In this document: piece by piece, positions 21,877 to 34,314 of the stretch
Numbering within the stretch: the stretch's first letter is position 1
How the letters are laid out: every line of letters starts with the position of its first letter
Source of the DNA: Coffea arabica
Taxonomy: Eukaryota > Streptophyta > Magnoliopsida > Gentianales > Rubiaceae
NCBI RefSeq assembly: GCF_036785885.1
Contig: NC_092323.1
Coordinates: 12,966,501-13,030,500 of the forward strand
Length of the DNA stretch: 64,000 nt
Direction: 5' to 3'
Translations under genes and position numbers: made by a program
Notes under the pieces: generated by a model
What the model was told of the DNA's origin: nothing
The model's database searches: none
Seen by the model: only the letters and a program-made list of their open reading frames with translations

Positions 21877-24800
21877 ATGGAGGAAGAAGAGCACGAGGTG
21901 TACGGTGGTGAAATCCCCGACGAAGGGGAAATGGAAGGCGATTTGGACCCTAACAGCGGCGATGTCGACATGTCCACCGCCGACGACGACGCCGTTAAGG
22001 TACTCTCTGCTCTCTCTCTATGACTTTCTCCTTTTTTTTATTTTAAAGGTTTTCTTTCTGCCCTGATTGTTGTTGTGGGTTTGGATCTGGATAATTGATT
22101 TGGGTTAGGGTTTTGTAGGAATTGGATGAGATGAAGAAGCGATTGAAAGAGATGGAAGAAGAAGCAGCAGCTCTTCGCGAGATGCAAGCTAAAGTTGAGA
22201 AGGAGATGGGTGCTGTTCAAGGTGTATAATTTATGCGCTTATTTCTTTTTATTTATTTATACGATTGCATCAGCGCTAGTGTTTTATGAGCGCTGCGCAT
22301 ATATGGAATGGTTTTGCTTTTATCGAAGGTTTTTACTGCATCGGAAGTGGTAGATGTCGTATGATAAGATTTTTCCTTTCGATAGCGGCTGAATTTTGGG
22401 GTAAAGTTATTGTTGGTTGACTAATACCTTATGCTTAATAAAGCTGAAATCTTTGGGAGAAAGCTTTTCTTTTTAATCTTTTTTCTTGTTTTTGTGTGAA
22501 AAACTAGAATTTTAAGCGTTATAGTAGTTAAAAGAGAATTTAGCAAGTACTGATTTGTTTACAGCTTTTGTTTTGCAAATTTGTTATTGTCTTATGCATG
22601 CTAAAGCTGAAACAATGTGGAAAAGTTTATATATAGAAATTTGAAGAGTTACGGTTTTTTTGGGTAGTACTGTAAATTCACTGATTCTGCTCTCGTGGAG
22701 CTTGAAATAATTGTGTCTTTGTTATTGGCGTATGCTTGTTATAGGCTTGGAGCTATTGAGAACTTGTCACATACTTATTTTTCATTCTTTCTCTTCTTTT
22801 TTGGGTGCTGGGTGGTTTTCTGTAGTGTAGTAATTTCTAAATTTCTCAGTTAAAATTTTATAGCTTGGCGCTAGTGCCTCAAGTGATGGTAATCATTCTG
22901 AAGTCCTTGATGCATTACTTGAATTGGTTGATCAAGGTTTGAATGGTAAAAGATCATCATGTTTTAAGCATCAAATCCGTAGCCATCCAGAGCCATTCAC
23001 TATCATGGGTTCACCTTTTATATGCAAGTATTGCTTGCTCAGGATTTTGGTTATATATATCTTTTATTGTACCAAACATTCTGACTGCTGACTTGAAGTT
23101 GGTTATGAAAGAAATTTGGGGTGGGGACCGCTGGGTTTTTGTTTTTTTGTTTTTTGGGGGGGGGGGGGCTGGTGGGCGGGGAAAGGTTGTGTTCTTTCGG
23201 CAGAGGCTTCTTCAAATTGAGTCATGGCCATTAACACATGCACATTCCTTTTTCCCTAATTTGACGCAAACTGGCTTTTCAGTCTTTCTTGTTCTGTGTT
23301 TTGCGTGCAAATTACTCCGTATCATCTTTACTAAAATTTGTTGCCTTTTAATAAATTCTGAGTATCAACACTTTGCCCTGATGGTTACTTTTTAGTTTTT
23401 GCTCTTATTAAGCTTCCTTTTCTCAGACTGATCTAATAGTAAGTTCAAAATGGATTGACAGATCCAGCTAGTGCAGCTGCTTCTCAAGCAAACAAGGAGG
23501 AAGTTGATTCACGATCTATATTCGTTGGCAATGTGAGAACAAAATTTGTTGTTATTGAATTAGTTTCTGTAGATTTACTTTTGAGTAGCATAATGAATGA
23601 TAATTTATTTACATTTAATTTACGTGTCCCATTATCCCCTGGGTGAATGATGTTGTTTGGAGTTATCTCAAGTTTCCAATTTCTTAGTTTATTTGATGAT
23701 GATTCAAGATCTTATTACCTAGTTATGTCATCAGTCAAGTACTGCAGTCCCTTGCTGCATTACTATTCGTTGACTGATTGAGGAAACTAATTCTTCTAGA
23801 TTATGATATTTTACATATGATGGGACATGTCTGTTCATGTACAATAGAACTTATGCTGAATAGGTGCTTCTTTCCCGGTTATGTATGGTGGATAATATGC
23901 AGCATTGGCCATCCTTTTTTGCATAAAGGACTAAATTCGATATTAGTATAGAACTGGAATGTAACATTTTTGTGGCTGAGGTGACACTGTCTGAGGCAGT
24001 GTCAAAGTACTAAGAAAACAAGTGCAAGACTACTATGTTGAGTTCAAACCAAGCCATTCTTGGTTAAAGGTGTGGCATTTTGTTTGTAATTTATGCAGGA
24101 AGTTGTTCTGTTTTTACTACACTCAACACTCCCTTCTCCTCTGCCAAAATAAATAAGTAAACGGAGAAGGAAAAGGAAATTATTATTATTATAATATTTG
24201 TCTTCTTGGGTTTGGTCTTTGAGTTACTTAAGAAACATTAACAATCTTGTGCTTTCTTTATTATTTCACTTTGGGATAGAGCTGCTAACATTGTATTTAC
24301 CTTCATTGAATTTCTACTTTTTCAATTTTTTCTATAACGGTGACTTGATATTTGGGTCTTCTTAGTAATGTTCTTCCTTCATTTCTTCTTTGGTTTGATG
24401 TCCCTTCCTTCTTTTCAATGTGACCTTGGTTTTGGATTTAGATATTATTGAGAGTCATGTTTGACTTTGATTATATCGCAGGGTCATTCTTATTCTGAAT
24501 TAGAGCTGGAATTATTATCCTGTATTTTGATGGTGAAAAGAGAGCACATCTGGTTTTCAGTAGGCACTTTTACATAGATGTTAATGTACTTGCATTTTTT
24601 AATTTGAAGAAATTGTAATCCAAAAAAGTATGTGGAAAAAAGACAAAAGATTGAACAAAAAAAGAGAGGGTGAAAAAGGAAAAAAAATGGAAGATACAAA
24701 ATAAATAGTTGTGAATCGCCCCATAAAATGAAAAAGCCAATTGTAAGAATAGTTGTGAGGGGAAAAAGGTAAAAAATTGAAGGGAAAAAAGAGAATACAT

Positions 24801-27064
24801 TGAAAAAAGATGATGAATGGGGGACTGAGATGAAGGGAAGTTTGCAAATGATATGAAATTTTATTTTTTTAGGAAGGAGTATGTGTACTTCTTGCTACAT
24901 GTGTTTTCTGTTGGAGGCTGAAATGGATGTTGACCTATGTAACATCTAGAGGTTTGAGTTTTTTGGCTACCCTCTTGGAAGACATATCCACATATTTGAA
25001 AGAGCCAAGTCTAGTGGTTGGAATGCAAATTCTACTTGCTGAGTTTGATTGCTGCTGGCTGGTGGTGGACCTTGTTACCTCATGTTGTTGGGTGTTTAGC
25101 CTGATGTGGTGAGGTGTCATTACTTGCCTACAGCTATATGATATTGTTATCCTGCAATTGCCAAGATCAATGTTCAAGAACCCTTTGAGAAATGTTTCCT
25201 TCCCATGTTGTTGCGGCGCAGATATATGCTGTACTTCTTTAGTGATCGTTCGCTTACAAAAGGTTGTCTATAAATCTTTCGCATTATTGCAGTGGAGTGG
25301 CAATCATTGACTTTGGAAAAATTTTCCCAGTACTATGGTATAGTGCTGATTTTTTGCGTGGAGTTCCATACCTATTTAAGTGGAATAGCTGTTGTTTGGA
25401 AAACGTAATGCAATTAATCATTGAAGTTTGAATTTCTACCTTCGGAATTTCTTACCTTGCTTATGATGCTGATAATTACATGAAGCTAGCAAATAATTCA
25501 GAATCTTCTCAATGAAAATAAAACAGTGGACCAATTTTACCAAGTTCCTTCTTCTCTTATTAGTATTTCGTTAATGTTCCTAAATTCTTATTAAGATTAA
25601 TTTACTTAGGATCAAACCTCCAGATCTTTTAATTGATGAGTGCTTTGGTATCAAATTCAGTACGAGTATTGAAAGTCATACTACGGCAGTATGTAGTGCG
25701 ATTTAGTCTAGTGTTATTTTTTTCCCTTTGAAACTTTTTTTTTTTTGGGTTTCATCTTTTTTTTTTTTCTCTAGGTGGAGTTTGCTTGATCCATCCTGGG
25801 AACTTGTTTTAGTAGAACAAATAAGGTCGTTAGCATGTCAAAACCAAGGAACCTGAAATTCCACTGCTTGCTTCTTTGGGCATAGATGATTTAGTGTAAA
25901 GACTAGTGTCTGGATGTTGTATTTAATGTTCCTGTGGTTGGTTATGGTGATTATGGAGAAGTTGTTGCTGATTTTGTGCAATGGCTTTGAGGTTGATTTT
26001 GATCTAGAGTTTCCTTGATTATGATTTATGTATTGTACCATTCATTTTGTCAGAATTTCAGCCTAGTCAAGGGGTAAATGTTAAAGCTATTAAGTTTCTG
26101 CTAATTTTTTTTTACCACATTTTCAGTCACCTGGATCCACCACCTTTTCAGATTTCTTGAATTGCAGTTGTATAATGAATATGGCTTTTGACGAATCTCA
26201 ACTTTCAGGTTGATTATGCTTGTACTCCCGAGGAGGTTCAGCAGCATTTCCAATCATGTGGTACAGTTAATCGGGTGACTATATTAACTGATAAGTTTGG
26301 CCAGCCCAAGGGTTTCGCCTACGTGGAATTCCTTGAGCAAGAAGCTGTTCAAGAGGCTCTACTTCTTAATGAATCTGAACTCCATGGACGACAGTTGAAG
26401 GTTTATTATGCTTCCCCTTTCTTGTATTTCTCAAAATCCTCGCCTCACCTTCCGCCTACATACTTTTTTTTTCCCCTTCTCCCACAAGAATCCAAGCAAT
26501 TTGGCAATTCGTTCGTCTGTCAAACAAAAGATGTATTTGTGGTTTTGCCGGTTAAAGGAAATGGAAGCATTGTCGACCAACTTTAAAATCTAAATTGTAT
26601 AATATCGACATTTGATATTCACCCAATTGGTCATTGAGGAGAAACCTCTATAATGCTTTCACAAGTTAGTAGTTAAACTCGTGGGAATTTTGCATTCTGT
26701 GTAGTTTACTGGAAATTTTAATCACCAGGCTTTTGAATGTATTGCGCCCTTTTTTGAATAATTAATCTCTATTTGTTTGTTTATTTATTTTTGGCAGGTT
26801 ATGGCCAAAAGGACCAATGTTCCTGGAATGAAGCAGTATCGCGGAAGGCGTTTCAATCCCTACCTAGGTTACAGATCTAGGAGGCCATATGTTCCTCCAT
26901 ATTTCTACTCACCTTATGGATATGGGTAAATGCTGTTTTGGTCATTTACTTCTAGTTCTCATGTTTTATTGCTTTTGGGTGAAAAATCATCCGTTCTGCA
27001 CTTTACATGCGTCAGGAAGGTTCCACGGTTCAGAAGGCCAATGCGCTACATGCCTTACTACTGA
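21877..27064 (+). CDS. PABN: nuclear polyadenylate-binding protein (PABPN1/PABN type)
   Basis: Nuclear poly(A)-binding protein that stimulates poly(A) polymerase and sets tail length. Six exons: 21877-21999, 22119-22221, 23462-23532, 26209-26400, 26798-26925, 27016-27064, in frame, 221 residues. Order of parts: acidic N-terminus ([20 protein letters not shown]); a Glu/Lys coiled-coil helix (about residues 42-78); one RRM from about residue 93 with RNP2 SIFVGN and RNP1 KGFAYVEF; then an Arg/Tyr-rich tail with [11 protein letters not shown] and [13 protein letters not shown] at the end. Length and exon order fit plant PABN1-3. Intron 3 (23533-26208) is 2.7 kb and low in complexity. A G-run lies at about 23156-23168 in intron 2. 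Confidence 0.95.
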
Positions 27065-27839
27065 AAAGATGGATGACCATCGGACCGGCATTGATACTTA
27101 GTGAAGCGAGACTACTTATTATAATGTGATTCTCTTCTGAAGGTGTATTGAGGATCCTATCTGCCCACGAAATTTGATGTTAGTATTATGAAAACCTCTT
27201 ATCAGGCATAATGGACATTGTAATATTAGCTATTTGCAGCAATGCATGCAACATCAGCTACTTAATAGAAATTCTGTTAAGACGGTCGAAACTCGAATGT
27301 CGAGGATTTATTTCCTTGTTCAAGTCTTATTTCTCCTTGTTGACTATGGGCTGCTTTTAGCTGTTTATAATGTTATATATACTTGGTGGTGTGTTGCTCC
27401 GACCTTTATCGTGGTTGAATGTAGCTGCTCTGTGGGGCAAAGGACAAGTACACTCTTTGGTCTCCGGACAATATCCATTTTTGTTGGGAGAGGAGTTTAA
27501 TACACCAATGTACGTTTAGAATTCCCTTCTTTGTATGTTTCTCTTAGGGTCTGTTCTTCCTAGCGATTGGGCCGGAATGGGAAGTGCTTCAGTCTTTAGG
27601 ATGGATCAGAGAACAGTCGATTCCTTTCCCCTGTCCCTCTTTCTACAGAGCTTCCTTTAATTTATTTAATTTAGAAAAGTGCATAAACATTCGTTTCCTC
27701 AACAAGGCGAGATGGGCTAATGGTGGAGATTGAAAAAATGCATTTACGGGGCCCATGAATTGGCTTCACGTCCTGGGACATTTTTCTCCTTTTCACTATC
27801 AACTTTAATCATAGCTTGCCTAAAATAAAAACTTTATCA

Positions 27840-28230
27840 TAGCTTAAGAAATGCCGGCAGCTTGGATGGTGGCCTTCGCACACCGTGGATTTGGTGCCTA
27901 GATGGTTCGAATTCCTAAGTTGGGTGAGCTAGATCCTGTAAGATTGTGTTTGGGTGACTTCATCATAGCTCAAGAAATGCAGGCAGCTTAGATGATGGCC
28001 TCCGCTTACAGTGGATTTGATGCCAAGATTTTTCCCTGGTTCTGACTCCTGAGTTGTGTGAATTAGCTCAGATGAGGTTGTGTTTGGTTGGCTTCATCAC
28101 AGCTTAAGAAATGCAGGCAGCTTAGATGGCGGCCTTGGCTCAGTGCTCACTTTGCATTTGTTGCTTAGATCTTTTCCTGGTTCTAACGCCTAAATTGGGT
28201 GAACAGGACCTGTTTCTCTTTGGTGACAGA
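27840..28230. repeat. three degenerate tandem copies of a roughly 130-bp unit
   Basis: Each copy opens with AGCTTAAGAAATGC(C/A)GGCAGC or a close variant (about 27843, 27969 and 28101). It continues through GATGGYGGCCT and a GGTTC..CCTAAGTTGGGTGA-like segment, and the first two end in GTGTTTGG followed by CTTCATCA. Spacing is about 126-132 bp and the copies have clearly diverged. Origin unknown: not coding, with no terminal inverted repeats seen. Confidence 0.8.
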
Positions 28231-28435
28231 TTAGGCCCAGTCAGTATTTCAAACCTGACCACGTAATCCAATAAAACTTTCCTGGAATGTGGAATAGCGT
28301 TGAATTGGAGTACAACAACATTGCCTCTTTTGCAGTGGAATCTGACTCTGTGCAGCCAGAAATTCCACCTTGGAGTTTGGAGATGAAAAGTGTTCTTTTG
28401 GACCTTCTGGGTACTGTGCCTCAGTCTACTTCACT

Positions 28436-28600
28436 GATAGGTTGTAATTTATTCATTTATTTTATTATTAATTCCTCCTATTATCTGACTTGATGTGGAT
28501 TTATTTGCTGGATTCTACTCACTTTTAGTATTTGACGTTTATTTCAGGGAGTAGAATATAAATATGATAACAGGTGCCAAATTGGAAAAAAAGATTCACT
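28436..28600 (+). mobile_element. remnant of an LTR from the 48.8-56.3 kb retrotransposon family
   Basis: Starts TGATAGGTTGTAATTTATTC and follows the first roughly 130 bp of the LTR at 48832, including TTATTTTATTATTAATT, TCTGACTTGATGTG, GATTCTACTCA and TTTCAGGGAGTAGAA, before the match fades after about 28580. It is an old, 3'-truncated LTR fragment in plus orientation. Confidence 0.75.
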
Positions 28601-29459
28601 CACTATCTGATCATTTCTGCATATCCTTAAAAAGCTGCCAAAGAATTTTCTCAATTTGCTAAAGGATGCTTCAGAATCGACCTGAATTCTGACCATCAAT
28701 GCAGCAAGTTCTAAAAGTAATACAACACATTCAATCTCCTAATGAAAACCAAGACAATCTTTGCTGATGATGGTCAGCAGTGTCTTCGTTGGCTCTAGAG
28801 TCCAACTGAGGAATGAGGAAGGACATTCCTCACTCCCACGGAATTGGTCTTGATATTTTTCCGCAAGAAAATAAGTCTGCATTCTCTGGTTAATCTGCAA
28901 TACCACATATTCCAAGGTACGCAGCAAGTTTGATATTCAAAGTTTTTCCCCTCGTTTATAAGGAATCCATAGTATTACGCCACTGAAAAAGCCTCATCTC
29001 TGAAAATTTTTGTACTTATTTTCAGGATGTTTGAGAGGAAGGAGGGTTTGTTTATTTTGTTTCGTTGGACTGAACTACCACTGGGACTTGAGAAAATCAA
29101 TGTCACAATTTAAGACAAAGAAGAAGAGTGAAATGTCAACGAAGGTTCCATAATCCGTCATAGCAATTTACCATTTCTTTTGTGCAACGCCTTGAACCTG
29201 AGTTGGACCAGTGGAGAAGAGCAGAAGAAAAAAGGCGCTCTTTATTTTATTTGATTCTAACTTTTCCCGCGGACCCTCACGTACATAAACACACATGTGA
29301 GTTTGTTTGGATAAGAGTTTATTTGGATGATTTATTTGAGATATTTACTGTAGCACTTTTTGTGATGTGATGTATGTGAGATAAAAAGATGATTGAGAAG
29401 ATAAAAAGGTGATTGGGATTTGTGAGAATAAATTAAGCAAACCAAATTCTCTCTATCCA

Positions 29460-29580
29460 GATTTTGGCCTCCGAGATTGCTGTCTTTGACTCTGTGGGAA
29501 TTGTTTCCCGTGGACCCTGACGTACATAAACACACAGATTTTGGCCTACGAGATTGCTGTCTTTGACTATGTGGGAATTG
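29460..29580. repeat. 77-bp spaced direct duplication upstream of unit A
   Basis: A 44-bp block beginning GATTTTGGCCTMCGAGATTG occurs at 29460 and again at 29537 with only a few mismatches. A GGACCCTSACGTACATAAAC block likewise occurs at about 29272 and 29512. These lie about 110-420 bp before the unit A start codon, in its likely promoter. Confidence 0.8.
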
Positions 29581-29694
29581 GGATTTGCTATTTGATCCTG
29601 TTAAATACAAGCATTTTAATGTCTATGATCACCAAGATTTCCACAATTAATAGTTTTTGTCATCATTACAGGAAGAAGGGATTGATCATCATAC

Positions 29695-32600
29695 ATGGCT
29701 GTGATTTATGACAATTGGGAAAGGCTAGTTAGAGCTACTCTGAACGGGGAGGAGCTCCGGCTCATTGCTCTGAGAACCCCTAGTGAAGTTTCCTCAGTAT
29801 CACTATTATCAGCATCTCCATCCTTTAATTTGAGTTCTCAGATCGGCCAAGTTTCATCTTTAAATTTCAGGAGCTTATCAGTTGGGGATTCATTTACGTA
29901 TTGTCAAATTCTTCAAGCTACAGATTTCTTGAGCGACTCCAATCTCATCAAGCACGGCCACTCCGGGGATCTCTATTACGGTGTTCTCGAAAGTGGGGCT
30001 GAAGTGGTAGTTAAGAAACTTCATCTGTCGCCCGTAGACACAGAATTTTATTTAATATCAGAATTGGAAATTTGTGGGATGATTTATCATTCCAGACTGA
30101 TCCCTTTTCTGGGATATTGCTTCGAGAGTAGAAACAAAAAATTTCTAGTTTACAAGTACATGCCTAATAAGGACTTGTCCAATTTTTTGCATAGAGAAAG
30201 TGTCTCGGGTAGTGATGAGGGTTATAGCAGAGTACCACCGTTAGATTGGATAACAAGGTTGAAGATTGCAACTGAAGCTGCAGAGGGTTTATATATCTAC
30301 ATCATGAATGTTTTCCACCCCTTGTTCATAGGTATCCCAAATCTATTCCAGGCAATCTTCGCTTTTGAGGGCTTGGGAAGGATTTTGAGTGTGGATTATT
30401 ATCATAAGGCAATTCACTTGCTTCACTTTGATTCTTAAAGAGATATTCGAGCTAGCAGCTTTCTGCTTGATGCCGACTTTCAAGTGCATTTGGGGAGCCT
30501 TGCTGAGGTTTGTTTTGAAGAAAAGGACAGCAATCAGAACAGGATTGCAAGGTTGCTGCGGTTGCCAAAGTAAGTTTTTACTTTATATTGATACTTATAG
30601 CAGTTCTCTTATTGATGAACTTACAAAAATCGAGCCATAGGTTAGTATTTGCTTGGCTTAAATCTACAAATAAGGTTATTCTTGGGAGAGCATAGATTGA
30701 TGCTTGCTGTAGCTGACAGTAACTATGATCCAGAGAATCATGTGAGAAAATAGAATAGATTTCTTAATTGTAATTTATGAGAGTTGCTTTGAGTCCTCAT
30801 GTGCTTGGTACTTCAACCATATTAAATTAAAACTAGCCTCTTTCTTTTGACCAATTTGACTTCATTTCTAAATGTTTCGTTTTTATTGTTGTTGAGTTTT
30901 TTGACAGATTTTCTTTGTATGCAGGGGTTATGAACAAAGCAATTCTGGTACGGGACTTTCAGATTACTTTTACATCCTGCACTTTCCTTCTTTGTTATCC
31001 TACTTGAAATGCCAGTAGCTTGACTGTTAGTTTTAGGGTCAATTTTTTAAAGCATCTGCAGAGCAGAGAGAGGTCACTAGCAATATCCAAAGATACAAAG
31101 ATGGCTTGAAGCTGTTACCATGATCACCAGAAGCTCTGTTTAAAACAGGAATTGTTCCGCCTTATGTCAGTGAAATTTTAAAAAACTTGACACCATTGCC
31201 ATCTAGACTATACTTGGCAAACCATCTTTCTTGACCACCTTGGGACTTTTTAAAAATGTTTGATATCCTTAGAATGACAGATGGTTTGGTTACTTTTCCC
31301 ATTAGTTGTCTGTGGAATTTCTATTTTTGGCAAAAAGAATTTCTCTCATTCTGGTATAGCATATGATGTTGCAAAAAGAAGCAGACAGCATGGTCTATCA
31401 CAAAAAAAAAAAGGTTAAAAAGGAAAATTAGCTGGAGAAATGTTCTTTTAAGCAAACAACGTTCAAACAATGTGTTCTTGTGATGTTGTGAAAGAGTTTA
31501 AAAGGCAAAAGTATAGAACCTAAGAAGCTGATTCCTCTGCTTATGTGCAGAAGTAAGCTTGACTTTTTTAGGCAAATTCCTTCTTGTTCATTTAACAATT
31601 CTATTTAATCTGCTTCACATATAAATCTGGAGGAAGTTTGATTAAAAAGTCCAGAAGGTTAAGGGGCTGAACTGATTTCACTAGTCGAACTCTTATCTTG
31701 AATGACCAGGTACATCTAATGCAACATGTGCCTACGATGTATATTGCTTTGGAAAGGTTTTACTTGAACTAATCACAGGAGAGTTGGGCATCAGTGATGC
31801 CAATGACTCAATTATGAAGGCTTGGATGGAAAACACCCTGCGTTACATTAATCCAGACAACAAGAAACTCATTGTAAACATTGCAGACCCAACTTTAATC
31901 ACACATGATTTGATGGAAGTATGGGCAGTTGCTTTTGTTGCCAAGGCCTGTCTCAGAGCCACACCATCTAAGCGGCCCCAAATGGAAGAAGTACTTGAGG
32001 CTTTACAAGGTACCAAATCAGCTACCTTCACTGTCAAAAACCTTCAGCGTGCTGGTCATCCCAATTCACTTGGCCCAGCTCTTACAAGGCCAGAAATTAC
32101 TAAGGGATCTAAAGTACTAGGTAAATTTATCTGATTGCAACACTACATCAGAAGGTGCAACTATTCTTCTGATATTAATATTTAGTAATTCTTTGATATC
32201 TTTTTGCATTCAAGAAAAGAAATTTACTTGACTGATGATTTTTTGGCTGCCTTTTTCTTTTGCATTTCTTTACCACTTCTCGATGCAAAAGAAAGAGAGG
32301 AGTACTAACTTAATTTTATTGCATGATGAAATACAATGTGTACCAGATTAGTTTTCCTTGTATATGTTTTTGGTGTCCCCTTTAGTTTTGATTTTGACAG
32401 CATGGGAACAAGATCATTTCTAGCTTTAGTTCATTACGTACTGATAATCTTATAAATTTTAAGGGCTTATCGGTATGTTGTAGGATGGACAACGCCGTCC
32501 AACCACATTACCTCTTCATGCGGCAGCTCCAGTTCAGGTAACCATGAGTTCTCGGATGCTAATGGCACTGAAAAGGTTAAGCCAAATGGAGAGATCTTGG

Positions 32601-34314
32601 ACAGCCCCAGTTTATGTGCTTTTACTTATTTGGAACTCAAGATTGCTACCAGAAATTTCAGAACTGACACCTTGCTGGGAGAGGGTGAATTTGGGAGAGT
32701 GCACAAAGGTTTGCTTCATTATAAGTCAACCGCAAAGAGTGGCACTCAATCACTAATTGCTGTTAAAAGATTTTACAATGACACTGTGCTAGGACTTAAA
32801 GACTGGCAGGTAATACACACTAAACTTGTCACTAACTTATATTTGACAGTCACTTCATATCCAGTTTCCTCTAATTTCTCCTCACTTCACTATTTTTGCT
32901 CCAGTCTTTTGATTTGAGTCTCTAGCATATGCTTTACTGAGACCTTCATTTCTGTAAATGTATGCTGCTATCTCTTTTGCAGTAATTAATTTCCTTCACT
33001 TCTGAGGTAGATATAAGGACAACCCAGTAGATTAGTCCTCCTAATTATGATCTGTTAAGAAACTTTAACTTTCTTTGTCTACTGCAAAATTCTTCGGATT
33101 TGTTCCAATGCTTCACTTCTCTCCCCCTTCTTTTTTTGGTTAGGCTGAGCTAAACATGCTTGGAAGGCTGTCTCATCCTAACCTTGTTAAGCTCCTTGGC
33201 TACTGTTGGGAGAATGAAAAGCCACTACTTATCTATGAATATATGCAAAGAGGCAGCTTGGACTCTCACCTTTTTACATGTAGATTATGATTCTGATTTT
33301 AACAATTTCAGTTAGTCTACCACCAGCTATACTGATCTGCCATCCTAAGAAATCAATTTCGTGTTGCTTTGATTCCATAGGGTACTCTGATGTTCAGCCA
33401 CTTCCATGGGACATAAGGCTTAAGATTTTAATTGGAGCAGCCCGAGGTCTGGCATTCTTACATGCACTAGAGAGAAAAGGTTCCTTTAACCAGAAGAACA
33501 TGGGAGAAGGTTTCTATAGATATTTCAAGCCCTCAAAGATTTTGCTTGATGATGTAAGTTGGATGCAGGATTTCAACAAATATTGATTTATTGCAAGCAA
33601 GATTTCTCATAAATTTGTTTGCCAAAGCTTGGAGGTTTCTGCCTACACTTAGGTTGCTGATTTCCATTGTTAACTAATGTTGACGACACCATATTAGCAA
33701 GACAAGCCTAATTTCCTTGTTAAACAATTTCTTTGTAGGCATACAATGCGAAGATATCAGGTTATGGTGTGACTAGGATAGATCCTCCTGACATCGACTA
33801 TGAAGCAGATCCCATCAAATGTAACCCGGAAAGTTATGTATATGCTGCTCCTGAGTATTATCCGACAGGTAATCCAACCAGAAATCTCAGTCACTTACGT
33901 ACTCGAGGTTGAGCAGAAGCTCTGAGTAAACTTTCTTTATAGAAGTTTAATTTGCACAAGATGCCGAGAGAAAGATGTAGTCTCAATTGTGTTAATTCTT
34001 TTTAAACAGGGAATTTGCTTATGGAGAGCGATGTATATGGTTTTGGTGTTGTATTGGTCCAAATGCTGACAGGTATAGGTGTGAATCATCCAAAGTTTAC
34101 GAGATCCAGGCTGCATCATTTCATTTCGTCTCACTTAACTAACAGGAGAATGTTGGAGAATATAATTGATATCCGCTTAGAAGGCAAATATTCTTCAAAA
34201 GGTGCTGTAGAAATGGCTCAGCTTGCTGTAAAATGTCTTATGTATGATCCCCTATTGAGACCATCAATGGAACAAGTTGTGGAGTTACTAGAAAACATTA
34301 AATCTGCGAATTGA
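29695..34314 (+). pseudogene. unit A: tandem kinase-like gene (K1+K2) with one apparent 1-bp frameshift
   Basis: Nine exons by homology to unit C: 29695-30331, 30441-30569, 30925-30947, 31710-32120, 32484-32809, 33144-33279, 33381-33553, 33739-33868, 34010-34314. K1: leader [33 protein letters not shown] loop, VVVKK lysine, RDIRASSFLLD; GSL stands where DFG is expected. K2: [41 protein letters not shown], then [14 protein letters not shown] where HRD should be, SGYGV for DFG, intact APE and DVYGFG. Exon 1 is one base short compared with B and C near 30290 (GGTTTATATATCTACATC against GGCTTATGTTATCTCCATC). This puts a stop in exon 3. All other junctions keep phase. Without that base loss the protein would be 756 aa. 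It may be a recent pseudogene or a sequencing error. Upstream leader and downstream flank are shared with sister units. Confidence 0.8.

Larger units (their letters stand above)
27065..29694. other. intergenic region PABN to kinase cluster
   Basis: PABN 3' UTR, then a three-copy tandem repeat (27840-28230), an LTR remnant (28436-28600), and a 77-bp spaced duplication just upstream of unit A (29460-29580). No gene that I can support. The open frame at 28287-28493 runs into the LTR remnant and is unrecognised. Confidence 0.6.

Noticed and set aside
21713-22220. Overlapping open frames on both strands around PABN exon 1
   Set aside because: They are the GA-rich leader and shadow frames of PABN exons 1-2. 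The spliced PABN reading explains the region.
24490-24847. Three overlapping minus-strand open frames rich in Phe/Ser
   Set aside because: They translate an A/G-rich stretch of PABN intron 3. Compositional artefact.
28287-28493. 68-aa open frame before the LTR remnant
   Set aside because: The right part is LTR sequence. The left part has a protein-like look but no recognisable family or splice partners, so I do not call a gene.
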